Part shown: piece by piece, positions 7,035 to 14,432 of the stretch
How positions within the stretch are numbered: the stretch's first letter is position 1
Layout of the letters: each line of letters starts with the position of its first letter
Origin: Clostridiales bacterium
GTDB lineage: Bacteria; Bacillota; Clostridia; Christensenellales; Aristaeellaceae
Assembly: GCA_004557805.1 (NCBI GenBank)
Contig: SFFS01000044.1
Coordinates: 1-25,467 of the forward strand
Reading direction: 5' to 3'
Length of the DNA: 25,467 nt
Position numbers and translations under genes: made by a program
Notes under the pieces: generated by a model
Databases searched by the model: none
Told to the model about the DNA's origin: nothing
The model's input: only the letters and a program-made list of their open reading frames with translations

Positions 7035-7748
7035 ATGCAACTGATCTGTAAGAACGTATCCCTCGGATACGAAAACCATATTGTGTCAGAAGACATTGAT
7101 TTCACGGTGGCGCAGGGCGATTATCTGTGCATTGTCGGCGAAAACGGCGCAGGCAAGAGCACACTGATGAAAGCGCTTCTGGGGCTGCACCCGCCGCTTT
7201 CGGGAAAAATCGAATTCTCGGACGGCCTGAAGCAGAACGAGATCGGCTATCTGCCCCAGCAGAACAATTTCCAGCGCGACTTTCCCGCTTCCGTACAGGA
7301 GGTTGTGATTTCCGGCTGCCTGAATCGCTGCGGGCTGCGCCCGTTCTATCGCCGCGCCGAGCATGAGGCGGCTCGCACGAATATGGAAAAGCTGGGCATC
7401 TGGCCGCTGCGGGAACGCTGCTATCGGGATCTGTCCGGCGGTCAGCAGCAGCGCGTTCTGCTGGCTCGCGCGCTGTGCGCAACAAGGAAGCTTCTGCTGC
7501 TGGACGAGCCGGTTTCAGGACTCGATCCCAGCGCCACAGCGGAGATGTATGCGATTATCCGTCACCTGAATAAAGAGGAAGGCATTACCGTTCTGATGAT
7601 TTCTCACGATATTTTCGCTGCCACGCGGGAAGCGGATCACATATTGCATCTGGCACACCGACCGCTGTTTTTCGGAAACACGGAAGATTATCGCAAGAGC
7701 GACGTGGGCCGGGCATTTCTGCGCATGGAAGAAGGTGAGCAAGTATGA
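7035..7748 (+). CDS. znuC: Zinc/manganese-type ABC transporter ATP-binding protein
   Basis: A 237-residue ATPase. I start it at the ATG at 7035 because GAGGGCGG lies just upstream and the protein then begins directly with the first strand (MQLICKNVSLGY); an upstream in-frame ATG at 6843 would overlap the previous gene widely. Walker A is GENGAGKST (35-43), the Q-loop residue is Q75, the signature is LSGGQQQR (133-140), Walker B is LLLLDE (153-158), and the switch His is H191. It powers zinc import with ZnuB at the inner face of the membrane. It ends with a four-base ATGA overlap with znuB, indicating translational coupling. Confidence 0.93.
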   Translation: MQLICKNVSLGYENHIVSEDIDFTVAQGDYLCIVGENGAGKSTLMKALLGLHPPLSGKIEFSDGLKQNEIGYLPQQNNFQRDFPASVQEVVISGCLNRCGLRPFYRRAEHEAARTNMEKLGIWPLRERCYRDLSGGQQQRVLLARALCATRKLLLLDEPVSGLDPSATAEMYAIIRHLNKEEGITVLMISHDIFAATREADHILHLAHRPLFFGNTEDYRKSDVGRAFLRMEEGEQV

Positions 7749-8587
7749 GCATTTTTGAAACGCTTTCCGGATATTTTCAGTTTCCATTCGTGCGCTATGC
7801 GCTGATTGCAGGTGTGCTCATCGCGCTGTGCTCGTCGCTGCTGGGCGTGACGCTGGTGCTCAAGCGCTTTTCATTCATCGGTGATGGACTTTCTCATGTG
7901 GCGTTCGGCGCAATGGCGATTGCGGCGGTCGTCAGTGTCAGCAACGATATGCTGATCGTCATGCCGGTGACGATCCTAAGCGCCATTCTGCTCCTGCGCA
8001 AAAACGGCACGAAGAACGTGCGCGGCGATGCAGCGCTGGCGATGATCTCCGTGGGCGCGCTGGCGCTGGGTTATTTAATCCTCAACGTATTCTCCAAATC
8101 GGCGAATCTGTCCGGCGACGTGTGTTCCACGCTGTTCGGCTCTACCTCGATTCTGACGCTGAAGGTTTCCGAGGTGTGGCTGTGCGTCGGAATGTCCGTG
8201 CTGGTACTTGCCATCTTTATCCTGTTTTACAACAAGATTTTCGCCATTACTTTTGACGAAAACTTTGCCGCCGCGACGGGTACGCCCACCGGCGTTTACG
8301 ATATGATTATCGCCGTCGTCACCGCCGTAGTAATCGTACTGGCAATGAATCTGGTAGGTTCATTGCTTACCTCCGCGCTGATCGTATTCCCTACGCTTTC
8401 GGCCATGCGCGTGTTCAAAAGCTATAAGCGCGTCGTCGTCTGCTCTGCGGCGCTGTCCGTGGGCTGCGCGGTGTTCGGCATTCTGTTTTCCATTCTGGTC
8501 TCTACGCCTGTAGGCGCAACCATTGTGGCGACGGATATTCTTGCCTTTATGATTTTTTCGGGAATCGGAACCTTCAGGAGGAAATGA
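7745..8587 (+). CDS. znuB: Zinc/manganese-type ABC transporter permease (ABC-3 family)
   Basis: A 280-residue membrane protein with about eight hydrophobic segments. Family hallmarks include LGVTLVLKRFSFIGDGLSHVAFG (about residues 34-57), GDAALAMISVGALALGY, and the C-terminal NLVGSLLTSALIVFPTLSAMRVFKSYK. These match the ABC-3 permeases of ZnuB, AdcB and MntB type. It would form the membrane channel that takes zinc from the ZnuA-ZinT protein. It overlaps znuC by four bases and is followed at once by the lipoprotein gene. Metal choice among Zn, Mn and Fe is not visible in the permease itself; the ZinT domain and operon context point to zinc. Confidence 0.93.
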   Translation: MSIFETLSGYFQFPFVRYALIAGVLIALCSSLLGVTLVLKRFSFIGDGLSHVAFGAMAIAAVVSVSNDMLIVMPVTILSAILLLRKNGTKNVRGDAALAMISVGALALGYLILNVFSKSANLSGDVCSTLFGSTSILTLKVSEVWLCVGMSVLVLAIFILFYNKIFAITFDENFAAATGTPTGVYDMIIAVVTAVVIVLAMNLVGSLLTSALIVFPTLSAMRVFKSYKRVVVCSAALSVGCAVFGILFSILVSTPVGATIVATDILAFMIFSGIGTFRRK

Positions 8588-8589
8588 TG

Positions 8590-9129
8590 ATGAAAAAAGC
8601 ACTCTTAATCGCCCTTTGCGTCGCTGCTCTAACCTTGACCGGCTGCGGACAGAAGGACACGCCGGATACGACCGTAAACACGGTAGCAGCAGCTGCGCCC
8701 ACGCAGACCGTGCAGACTGTACAGATCGAAAGCCCGACCACCGCGCCCGCTGTCAGCGAAGCGACGGAAGCGCCCGCCGTCGAATCCTCCGTCACGGAAA
8801 TTGACCTGACCAACATAAGCTCCACCATGGTGTATTCCTATGTATTCAATATGCTCAGCACGCCGGATGATTTCATTGGCCAACGATTTAGAATTCAAGG
8901 AATTTATGACGAGGGGCTATGGGAACCGACCGATCAAATGTATCATTATATCATCATTGCCGATGCAACCGCCTGCTGTGCGCAGGGGCTGGAATTTGTT
9001 CTGGCGGACGAAAACGCCGCCTATCCGCAGCCGGGAGATGAAATAGAAATCAGCGGCGTTTTCAGCACTTACGAAGAAGACGGCGAGCTGTATGTTCAGA
9101 TTATTGCCGACAGTCTCAAAAAAATTTAA
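8590..9129 (+). CDS. Lipoprotein with a C-terminal DATACC domain, zinc-operon associated
   Basis: A 179-residue lipoprotein. Three ATGs occur in a row (8584, 8587, 8590) after AGGAGG at 8576-8581; I choose the last because its spacing of eight bases is best, but 8587 is nearly as good. The lipobox is LTGC with C19. A Thr/Ala/Pro-rich linker (about 24-68) would span the wall, and a folded domain follows (about 70-179). It contains IDLTNISSTMVYSYVFNML, DDFIGQRFRIQG, ADATACCAQGLEFVL with vicinal C129-C130, and GDEIEISGVFSTY. This recalls the C-terminal OB-like domain of YcgQ/DUF1980 proteins, which also have a Cys-Cys pair; the resemblance is from memory. It overlaps the znuB end, so it belongs to the transport operon. 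Function is unknown; extracellular metal binding is plausible. Confidence 0.75.
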   Translation: MKKALLIALCVAALTLTGCGQKDTPDTTVNTVAAAAPTQTVQTVQIESPTTAPAVSEATEAPAVESSVTEIDLTNISSTMVYSYVFNMLSTPDDFIGQRFRIQGIYDEGLWEPTDQMYHYIIIADATACCAQGLEFVLADENAAYPQPGDEIEISGVFSTYEEDGELYVQIIADSLKKI

Positions 9130-9324
9130 TAGAAAAAACGCACTTCTAAATGTGCTATGGCCGATACTTTAAAATTTAACCGAGCGCCGTTGAATATCGC
9201 CTTTTGCGAAATACTATACCGTCCTCTGTTATTTGCAATGCCTGCATTTTTCAGATAGCCGTTTCTGATTGGCTGTTATGCCCAATTATGCGTTTACGCA
9301 AACTTGGGGATGGAACTGAAAAAG

Positions 9325-9343
9325 CGCTTAGCGCGTCAATTCA
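9325..9343 (+). repeat. Right copy of the 19-base direct repeat, overlapping a gene end
   Basis: CGCTTAGCGCGTCAATTCA is identical to 3647-3665. This copy covers the last four sense codons and the stop of the - strand DUF4179-like gene plus three bases beyond it. Composition changes sharply here: I count 27 G/C in 9181-9240 and 39 in 9361-9420. Confidence 0.85.
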
Positions 9344-10530
9344 AGCGTTTCGCTCCAATGCGTTGGGGCTGCGTCGTCCATTCCGCTGCGATACAGGCGC
9401 ACGGTCAGTCGTTGCGGAAGCTGGCCTGTGCCGTCGTATGGAATTTCCAGCGTGCGTTCGTCCGAGAATCCCGCGCTCTCGCGCGGCATATATTCGCGCC
9501 CCGTTTCGTCGTATACAGCCGCCATCCACGGCTGCTCGATCCATTCTCCGCCGTCCGGTATTGGATGACGAACGCCTGAAAAAACGTCTGCGTCCGCCGC
9601 GACGGTCAGGTACAGGTCCATCGCGCTCACCTTTGCCGTAACGGTACATTCTGCGCCGCAAAGCGTTCCCGTTCCGGAAAATTCCAGCGTCTCCGCGCCG
9701 TTGCGCGGCACGGTCGCGGTAATCCGCCCCACGTTCTCCCGCTGCACGTCAACCATCCAGTATTCCTTTACCCCATCGAAATAGTAGTACACGGTGCTGC
9801 GCCCAAGCTCAGCGTAAACGGACAGGATATCTCTTCCGGCGGCGGCTTCGGGCAGCGGAGTGAATTCGCGCACCTCGTAGATTTCTCCATTGTCGCCGAT
9901 AATTGTGTCTCCGGAATACGGCGGCAATTCCACGCCGTCGTCGGTGTAAAACGTATCGTGCACCCAAACCGAATCCGTGCGGTACCCGAAGGGTTTCCCC
10001 TCCTCTCTCGCTTTCAGATACGCTTCTTCCAGCCGGATTTCTTCCGCAGCGGGCGCTTCATCCGCAAAGAGCGGAAAGTTACCGTCCGTATTTTCTTCCA
10101 TCCGCGCTTTTTCTTCCGGCGCAGGTTCCCATTCTTCCGCACTGCGCCTGTTTTCCAGCGCAAATGTCAGCGTCAGCGACCGGCCGTCGTAATAAGCGCT
10201 GTCCACATATGCGCGCGTCTCGCCCAGCCTTTCGTCCCGAACGATTGCCGGCGCTTCCGTCACGTCCGCCGTCTGGTCAAGAACGGCTTCATAGCGCGCA
10301 TCGCGCACGGCAAAGCACGCGAAAAGATTGGTTTTCACAGCCAGCGCAGCCCCGGTCAGCGCCAGAAGCGCCGCAAGGGCGAAAATCAGCCCTGCTGCAA
10401 ATTTCCTCCTCGTCTCCGTTTCCTCCTTTGCAAACGCCGCGGCACGGATACGCGCGCGCCTCTGCGGCGAGGCGGACAGCGCCGAAAGCCGCGCGTCCAG
10501 CGCGCGCTGAACCGATTCCTTATTCACCAT
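9328..10530 (-). CDS. Membrane-anchored DUF4179-type protein, probable anti-sigma partner
   Basis: A 400-residue protein. A cytoplasmic N-terminus (1-43, with SALSASPQRRARIRAAAF) is followed by one membrane helix (about 45-66) and a large extracytoplasmic region. That region contains YVDSAYYDGRSLTLTFALEN, the feature typical of DUF4179-like proteins encoded next to ECF sigma factors. Its start codon overlaps the end of the sigma factor gene by 11 bases, a common arrangement for a sigma/anti-sigma pair. By analogy the N-terminal part would hold the sigma factor until a signal at the cell surface is sensed; this is inference, since no classic zinc anti-sigma motif is visible. The last codons lie in the 19-base repeat described at 9325-9343. 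Confidence 0.75.
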   Translation of the reverse strand: MVNKESVQRALDARLSALSASPQRRARIRAAAFAKEETETRRKFAAGLIFALAALLALTGAALAVKTNLFACFAVRDARYEAVLDQTADVTEAPAIVRDERLGETRAYVDSAYYDGRSLTLTFALENRRSAEEWEPAPEEKARMEENTDGNFPLFADEAPAAEEIRLEEAYLKAREEGKPFGYRTDSVWVHDTFYTDDGVELPPYSGDTIIGDNGEIYEVREFTPLPEAAAGRDILSVYAELGRSTVYYYFDGVKEYWMVDVQRENVGRITATVPRNGAETLEFSGTGTLCGAECTVTAKVSAMDLYLTVAADADVFSGVRHPIPDGGEWIEQPWMAAVYDETGREYMPRESAGFSDERTLEIPYDGTGQLPQRLTVRLYRSGMDDAAPTHWSETLELTR

Positions 10531-11023
10531 CGTACCATGCCTCCAATTCTTTCCGTAAAATCGCTCTTGCCTTCTGCAGCCGGTTATGAACGGCCGCCCG
10601 CGTCACGCCGAGCGCTTCGGCAGCCTCCTGCCCGTTCAGTCCCTGATAGTAGCACAGCAGCACCGCCTCACGGTATTTCCGCTTCAGGCCCATCACGGCG
10701 CGCGCGAGGGTGTCGTCATATTCCGCGCAGGGCGCGGAAATTTCAAGCGCATCCACCGCCGCCCGCCTGTCCACATGCCTGAACCACGCGCCGCGCCGCA
10801 CGTCCTTGCAGGTGTTGATCGCAATGCGCGTCAGCCATGTTTTTTCCTGCGCCTCGCCTCGGAAGTCCGGCAGCGCGCGATACGCCTTCACAAACGTTTC
10901 CTGCACGGCGTCCTCGGCCAGCGCCGCGTCGCCCAGATAGGCGAAACACATGCGCAGCAGGCTTTCCTCGTGCCGCGCCATGGCCTGCTCGAGCCATGCC
11001 GCGCGTTCGCTTTTTTCTTTCAT
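10520..11023 (-). CDS. ECF-family RNA polymerase sigma factor
   Basis: A 167-residue sigma factor. I place the start at the ATG at 11021-11023 because AAGGAGGGAG lies just before it; the open frame continues upstream but without a good start. Sigma region 2 includes MARHEESLLRMCFAYLGDAALAEDAVQETFVKAYRALPDF, split here as region 2.1-2.4, followed by EKTWLTRIAINTCKDV. Region 4 contains LKRKYREAVLLCYYQG and a helix-turn-helix EAAEALGVTRAAVHNRLQKAR. It directs RNA polymerase to a small regulon, probably including its own promoter at 11043-11071. It is co-transcribed with the overlapping DUF4179-like gene. Confidence 0.9.
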   Translation of the reverse strand: MKEKSERAAWLEQAMARHEESLLRMCFAYLGDAALAEDAVQETFVKAYRALPDFRGEAQEKTWLTRIAINTCKDVRRGAWFRHVDRRAAVDALEISAPCAEYDDTLARAVMGLKRKYREAVLLCYYQGLNGQEAAEALGVTRAAVHNRLQKARAILRKELEAWYDGE

Positions 11024-11042
11024 TCGCTCCCTCCTTCGCCCA

Positions 11043-11071
11043 TTAGACGAGCAAAAAGGAAAAATGTTTAA
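11043..11071 (-). promoter_or_regulatory. ECF-type promoter, probable autoregulation
   Basis: On the - strand TTAAAC (11066-11071) is followed after exactly 16 bases by CGTCTAA (11043-11049). This is close to the TGAAAC-N16-CGTC/A pattern recognised by many Bacillota ECF sigma factors. It lies about 20 bases before the sigma factor start codon. Confidence 0.6.
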
Positions 11072-11127
11072 GGCACTACCGCACAATGCCGCGACGCCCT
11101 CACGCGAATTATACGGCATTGCCTTAA
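11068..11127. repeat. Imperfect 14-bp inverted repeat overlapping the ECF promoter
   Basis: TTAAGGC (11068-11074) and AATGCCG (11085-11091) pair with GCCTTAA (11121-11127) and CGGCATT (11114-11120). The left arm is interrupted by ten bases that the right arm lacks. It touches the -35 element of the ECF promoter. Confidence 0.5.
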
Positions 11128-11162
11128 TTCTCGCAGCGGACGGTTTTCCGGCCCTCCATGCA

Positions 11163-11204
11163 AATCAGGCCGGAACGTGCCGCAGCACGCATTCCGGCCT
11201 GATT
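11163..11204. terminator. Long hairpin terminator after the TetR gene
   Basis: AATCAGGCCGGAA (11163-11175) pairs perfectly with 11192-11204, and an inner CGTGC/GCACG helix (11176-11180, 11185-11189) closes around CGCA. On the + strand it is followed by TTTCTC, within a T-rich stretch. On the - strand it lies 29 bases after the TetR-type gene, which it most likely terminates, with only a short T run (TTTG). Confidence 0.7.
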
Positions 11205-11232
11205 TTTCTCGATCTTCTATTGTTCCGCCGCG

Positions 11233-11817
11233 TCACACGTCCGTCCCGCCCGATTGAATCAGCAGCATCATCATCGCGCGGAACGCCGTGCTCAGCATGC
11301 GGCCGAGCTCCTCCTCGGAAAAACGGCACATCCGCGTCGCGCACATCGCACCCACGCCGAAGGTATAAATCCACACGTTTTCAAAAAGCAGACGCGCCTG
11401 TTCCCTGTTCAGGCCATAATCGCGGCAGATCGCTTCAATGCAGAATTCCGCCGTCACGCCGAGCACGCCGAACACGTCGTCGAAACCGGCCGCATCGCGG
11501 TTTTCCTGCATGAACAGCAGCTGATACAGCTTCGGTTCCCGCATGCCGAACAGCGCCATCTGCATGTCCACGCGCTTGAAGTCGGGCAGCTCCGGCGCGC
11601 CCGCCCGCACACAGGTCTCAAAACGCCGCATCGCCGCATCGCGCACCTCGCCCTGCAATTCTTCCATGCCCTTGAACACGGTAAAAATGGGCCGCGCAGA
11701 GCTTCCAAGCCGCATGCCCAGCTCGCGCGCCGTCAGCGCTTCCGCCCCTTTTTCCGATACGAGTGCAAGCGCGGCCTGCACAATCTCATCCCTTGAAAAT
11801 TTCGGTTTCGGCGGCAT
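11233..11817 (-). CDS. TetR-family transcriptional regulator
   Basis: A 194-residue regulator. I use the ATG at 11815-11817, since GGAGG is seven bases upstream; the ATG two codons earlier sits directly on that site. The N-terminal helix-turn-helix is FSRDEIVQAALALVSEKGAEALTARELGMRLGSSARPIFTVF (split: residues 7-26 and 27-48), with the TetR pattern although the usual LYYHF is IFTVF. The remaining helices form a ligand-binding and dimer domain whose effector is unknown. No transporter or enzyme gene adjoins it divergently, so the target is not evident beyond probable self-control through the palindrome at 11852-11863. Confidence 0.85.
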   Translation of the reverse strand: MPPKPKFSRDEIVQAALALVSEKGAEALTARELGMRLGSSARPIFTVFKGMEELQGEVRDAAMRRFETCVRAGAPELPDFKRVDMQMALFGMREPKLYQLLFMQENRDAAGFDDVFGVLGVTAEFCIEAICRDYGLNREQARLLFENVWIYTFGVGAMCATRMCRFSEEELGRMLSTAFRAMMMLLIQSGGTDV

Positions 11818-11851
11818 GTCCATTCCTCCGTTTCCAAAGCGCCGCTTATTT

Positions 11852-11879
11852 AACACATGTGTTTTTATTGTAAAACACG
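11852..11879 (-). promoter_or_regulatory. TetR-gene promoter with palindromic operator
   Basis: AACACATGTGTT (11852-11863) is a perfect 12-base palindrome. On the - strand it lies between a possible -35 TTTACA and a TTAAAT-like -10. A second, weaker inverted pair (GTGTTTT with AAAACAC) lies beside it. The location suits autorepression by the TetR-type protein. Confidence 0.55.
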
Positions 11880-11978
11880 TTCCGCCGCCTGTCAATCTCC
11901 GCTTTCGCGCGTTTGCGGCCGCGCCTTATTTTTCCGCGCAGAGCGCGGCAAAAAACGTACCCGCCGCGCAGCCTTCCT

Positions 11979-13073
11979 CTATTGCATTGCAGGCGAAGGG
12001 CGCTCCGCCCGCTGCCAGCGATAGACGAGATAATCACAGATCAGGTTGAACAGATCAAGTTCGCTGCGCGGGTCTTTTCCCGTCAGCTTTTCGATCTTGT
12101 TCAGGCGATAGATCAGCGTGTTGCGGTGAATATGCAGCATTTCCGCGCTGAGGCCCTGCTCGCGGCTGTTGCGGAAATAGCACAGCAGCGTCTGCGCCAG
12201 CGCGCCCTCGTCGTTTTCGAGCGCCGCGCCGATGCGCGCAGCCTCATGCGCGCCCGCATCGCGTCCGCATCCCGCAAGCACGGAAGCAAAGTATTTATAC
12301 TCGTCGTAGCGGTGCAGCGTGCGCTCCAGATAAAGCAGATCGCCCGCAAACGCAGCCATTCCGGCCTGCGCATGGCTTGTCCGTGCGACGGGCTCCGCCC
12401 TTCCCAGCCCGATCGGGCAGTTCGGGAAGCACTCCCGCATCATGCGCAGCGCATCCGGCGGAGCCGCGCCGTTGAAAAGCACGGCCAGCTGATCTTCTCG
12501 CAGCCGCGCGATATAGCAGCTCGGGCAGCTCTGCCCAAACCGCCGCAGCGCGTCGGGCGCTCCCGCCCCGTTCGCGCGGAGAATCAGCGCAACCTGCGTC
12601 GTTTCCGTTACGGTTACCTGCTGCTCGCGCGCATAGTCGATAAAATCCTTCTGCGGCGGCAATTCGCGCGAAAGCCATTCCTGCAGCAGCTGGCTGCGCA
12701 TCAGCTTCGCGGCCTGCCGCGTCTTCAAAAGCGCTTCCTGCTCGATCATCAGCTCGATCGTATATTTGATGAGACTGGCGACGTTCATCGTATCCTCCAC
12801 CAGCCCGCTGATACCGACCACGCCGCAGATCTGGTCGCGGAAATAAAACGGAAGATTGATGCCCTGCTTCATCTCGCCGCGCTCGCTGGTTACGATTTCA
12901 ACGCGGTTGTTTCGAATGGCAGACAGCCCCGCATCGTGCAATTTTCCGATGCGGCTTTTTTCGCCCGAGGCGATGATGACGCCGTTTCGGTCGATAATAT
13001 TGATGTTCTGCGGAACAATTTTCATGAGGCAGTCAACAAGTTTCTGCGCCAGTTCCGGACTCATGCCATACAT
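11979..13073 (-). CDS. CdaR-type sugar diacid regulator
   Basis: A 364-residue activator-type protein. I choose the ATG at 13071-13073, eight bases after GGAAGG; an ATG at 13079 and a GTG at 13091 are possible but badly spaced. The N-terminal part (about 1-130, with LAQKLVDCLMKIVPQNINIID and GVVGISGLVEDT) is the putative sugar diacid recognition domain. The C-terminus has the PucR/CdaR-type helix-turn-helix, AEMLHIHRNTLIYRLNKIEKLTG (two pieces of one motif), followed by the helical end. In E. coli CdaR controls glucarate, galactarate and glycerate use. Here it is divergent from a glycerate kinase gene, so control of that gene by glycerate or a sugar diacid is the obvious reading. Confidence 0.9.
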   Translation of the reverse strand: MYGMSPELAQKLVDCLMKIVPQNINIIDRNGVIIASGEKSRIGKLHDAGLSAIRNNRVEIVTSERGEMKQGINLPFYFRDQICGVVGISGLVEDTMNVASLIKYTIELMIEQEALLKTRQAAKLMRSQLLQEWLSRELPPQKDFIDYAREQQVTVTETTQVALILRANGAGAPDALRRFGQSCPSCYIARLREDQLAVLFNGAAPPDALRMMRECFPNCPIGLGRAEPVARTSHAQAGMAAFAGDLLYLERTLHRYDEYKYFASVLAGCGRDAGAHEAARIGAALENDEGALAQTLLCYFRNSREQGLSAEMLHIHRNTLIYRLNKIEKLTGKDPRSELDLFNLICDYLVYRWQRAERPSPAMQ

Positions 13074-13102
13074 CCGCATCACCTTCCGCACGCTTTTTAT
13101 CC

Positions 13103-13136
13103 ATTATAGAATATCCACGCAGAAAGCGCAAGCGCT
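13103..13136 (-). promoter_or_regulatory. Promoter of the CdaR-type gene with overlapping dyad
   Basis: On the - strand TTGCGC (13126-13131) and TATAAT (13103-13108) are separated by 17 bases. The -35 lies inside the dyad AGCGC-TT-GCGCT (13125-13136), which resembles the one in the divergent glycerate kinase promoter. Confidence 0.6.
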
Positions 13137-13181
13137 GTGCAAATGCATAGTCATTCTTTTTTATTTTTGTGGCTTTGAATA

Positions 13182-13210
13182 TTGAAACCGGAGCGGCTTG
13201 CCGCTATAAT
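13182..13210 (+). promoter_or_regulatory. Glycerate kinase promoter with a dyad in the spacer
   Basis: TTGAAA (13182-13187) and TATAAT (13205-13210) are separated by 17 bases. The spacer holds a perfect dyad AGCGGC-TT-GCCGCT (13192-13205), a likely regulator site. Confidence 0.65.
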
Positions 13211-13248
13211 CCAGGTGATTCATAAAACTTTCGCGAGGGTGCGGAATG

Positions 13249-14403
13249 ATGAAACTTATCTTTGCTCCTGATTCTTTCAAGGGTTCGCTGAGTTCAATGG
13301 AAATTTGCCGCATCATGGAACAGGCGGCGCACGAGGAACTGGACTGCGAAACGATCAGCGTTCCCATTGCGGACGGCGGCGAGGGCACGGTCGACGCGCT
13401 GGTTGCGGCGTGCCGCGGCGTAAAGGGAAAATGCGCCGTCACCGGCCCGCTCTATTCGCGCACGGAGGCGGAATACGGGCTGATTCACGGCGGCAGAACC
13501 GCCGTCGTCGAAATGGCGCAGGCTTCCGGGCTGCCGCTCGTTCCCCGCAAAAAGCGTGATCCGTTGAAAACGACCTCCCGCGGCACCGGCGAAGTGCTGC
13601 GCTATCTGCTCGAAACAGGCGTGCGCGATTTTCTCATCGGCGTGGGCGGCAGCGCGACAAACGATGGCGGCATGGGCCTGCTCGAAGCGCTCGGCGTCGT
13701 TTTCCGGGACGCGCAGGGCGAAGCGCTCGGCGGCTGCGGCGAAAATCTGATTCGCGTCGCTTCCATCGATCTGAGCGGCCTTGACCCGCGCCTGAACGAT
13801 TCGTCCATCCGCGTCATGTGCGACGTAACCAATCCCCTGCTCGGTCTTCAGGGGGCGACTTACATCTACGGCCCGCAAAAGGGCGGCACTCCTCAAACGC
13901 TCGAACTTCTGGAGGCCGGCATGCGCCATTATTCCGGCGTTTTCGCCGGAATGGGCATAGACATCGCCGGCTTCCAGGGCGCGGGCGCAGCGGGCGGCGT
14001 GGGCGGCGCGCTTATAGGCGTGCTGCATGCCGAGATGCTCAAGGGTGTAGACGCCGTGCTGAAAACCGTCCAGTTTGAATCGCTTCTCAAAGACGCGTCC
14101 CTCGTTTTCACCGGCGAGGGCCGGCTCGACGGCCAATCCGTCCGCTACGGAAAGGTGCCCCAAGGCGTGGCGGAGCTGTGCGCGCGCTATCGCGTGCCGG
14201 TTATCGCGTTCGTCGGCGGACTGGGCGAAGGCGCGAATGATTTTCTGAACGCCGGCCTTACCTCCATGGTGGCGATTCCAGACGGCCCGATGACGCTCGA
14301 GCAGTCGATCGCCGATACGCCCCGTCTGCTGCACGACGCCGTCGTCAGAGCGCTGCGGATGGTGAAGATGGGCGCGGTTTCCGCGGCAAAGGGAGGAAAT
14401 TGA
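13249..14403 (+). CDS. Glycerate kinase (GarK/GlxK family)
   Basis: A 384-residue enzyme. The second of two adjacent ATGs (13249) is preferred because GAGGGTG is seven bases upstream and the family starts MK-x-x-x-APDSFKGS. Other family landmarks are PIADGGEGT, LIGVGGSATNDGG (residues about 127-139), CDVTNPL, GPQKGG and FTGEGRLDGQS. The family phosphorylates D-glycerate with ATP, giving 2-phosphoglycerate in the glucarate/galactarate and related routes, and feeds central metabolism. The length matches family I glycerate kinases. The divergent CdaR-type gene is its likely regulator. Confidence 0.93.
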   Translation: MKLIFAPDSFKGSLSSMEICRIMEQAAHEELDCETISVPIADGGEGTVDALVAACRGVKGKCAVTGPLYSRTEAEYGLIHGGRTAVVEMAQASGLPLVPRKKRDPLKTTSRGTGEVLRYLLETGVRDFLIGVGGSATNDGGMGLLEALGVVFRDAQGEALGGCGENLIRVASIDLSGLDPRLNDSSIRVMCDVTNPLLGLQGATYIYGPQKGGTPQTLELLEAGMRHYSGVFAGMGIDIAGFQGAGAAGGVGGALIGVLHAEMLKGVDAVLKTVQFESLLKDASLVFTGEGRLDGQSVRYGKVPQGVAELCARYRVPVIAFVGGLGEGANDFLNAGLTSMVAIPDGPMTLEQSIADTPRLLHDAVVRALRMVKMGAVSAAKGGN

Positions 14404-14432
14404 CGGGCATTGCAGAATGCGTCTCCCGGCTC

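Noticed and set aside
9289..9300. TGCGT-TT-ACGCA hairpin as terminator of the zinc operon
   Set aside because: The stem is only five pairs with no T run, 160 bases after the last gene. I could not identify a convincing terminator for this operon between 9130 and 9324.
3666..9324. The zinc module as a typical integrative element or transposon
   Set aside because: No integrase, transposase, relaxase or phage gene is present. Only the flanking repeats and composition suggest insertion, so it is reported as a finding and not annotated as a mobile element.
11913..13109. A 398-codon open frame antisense to the CdaR-type gene
   Set aside because: The - strand protein has full domain structure, a ribosome binding site and a promoter; the + strand frame has none of these.
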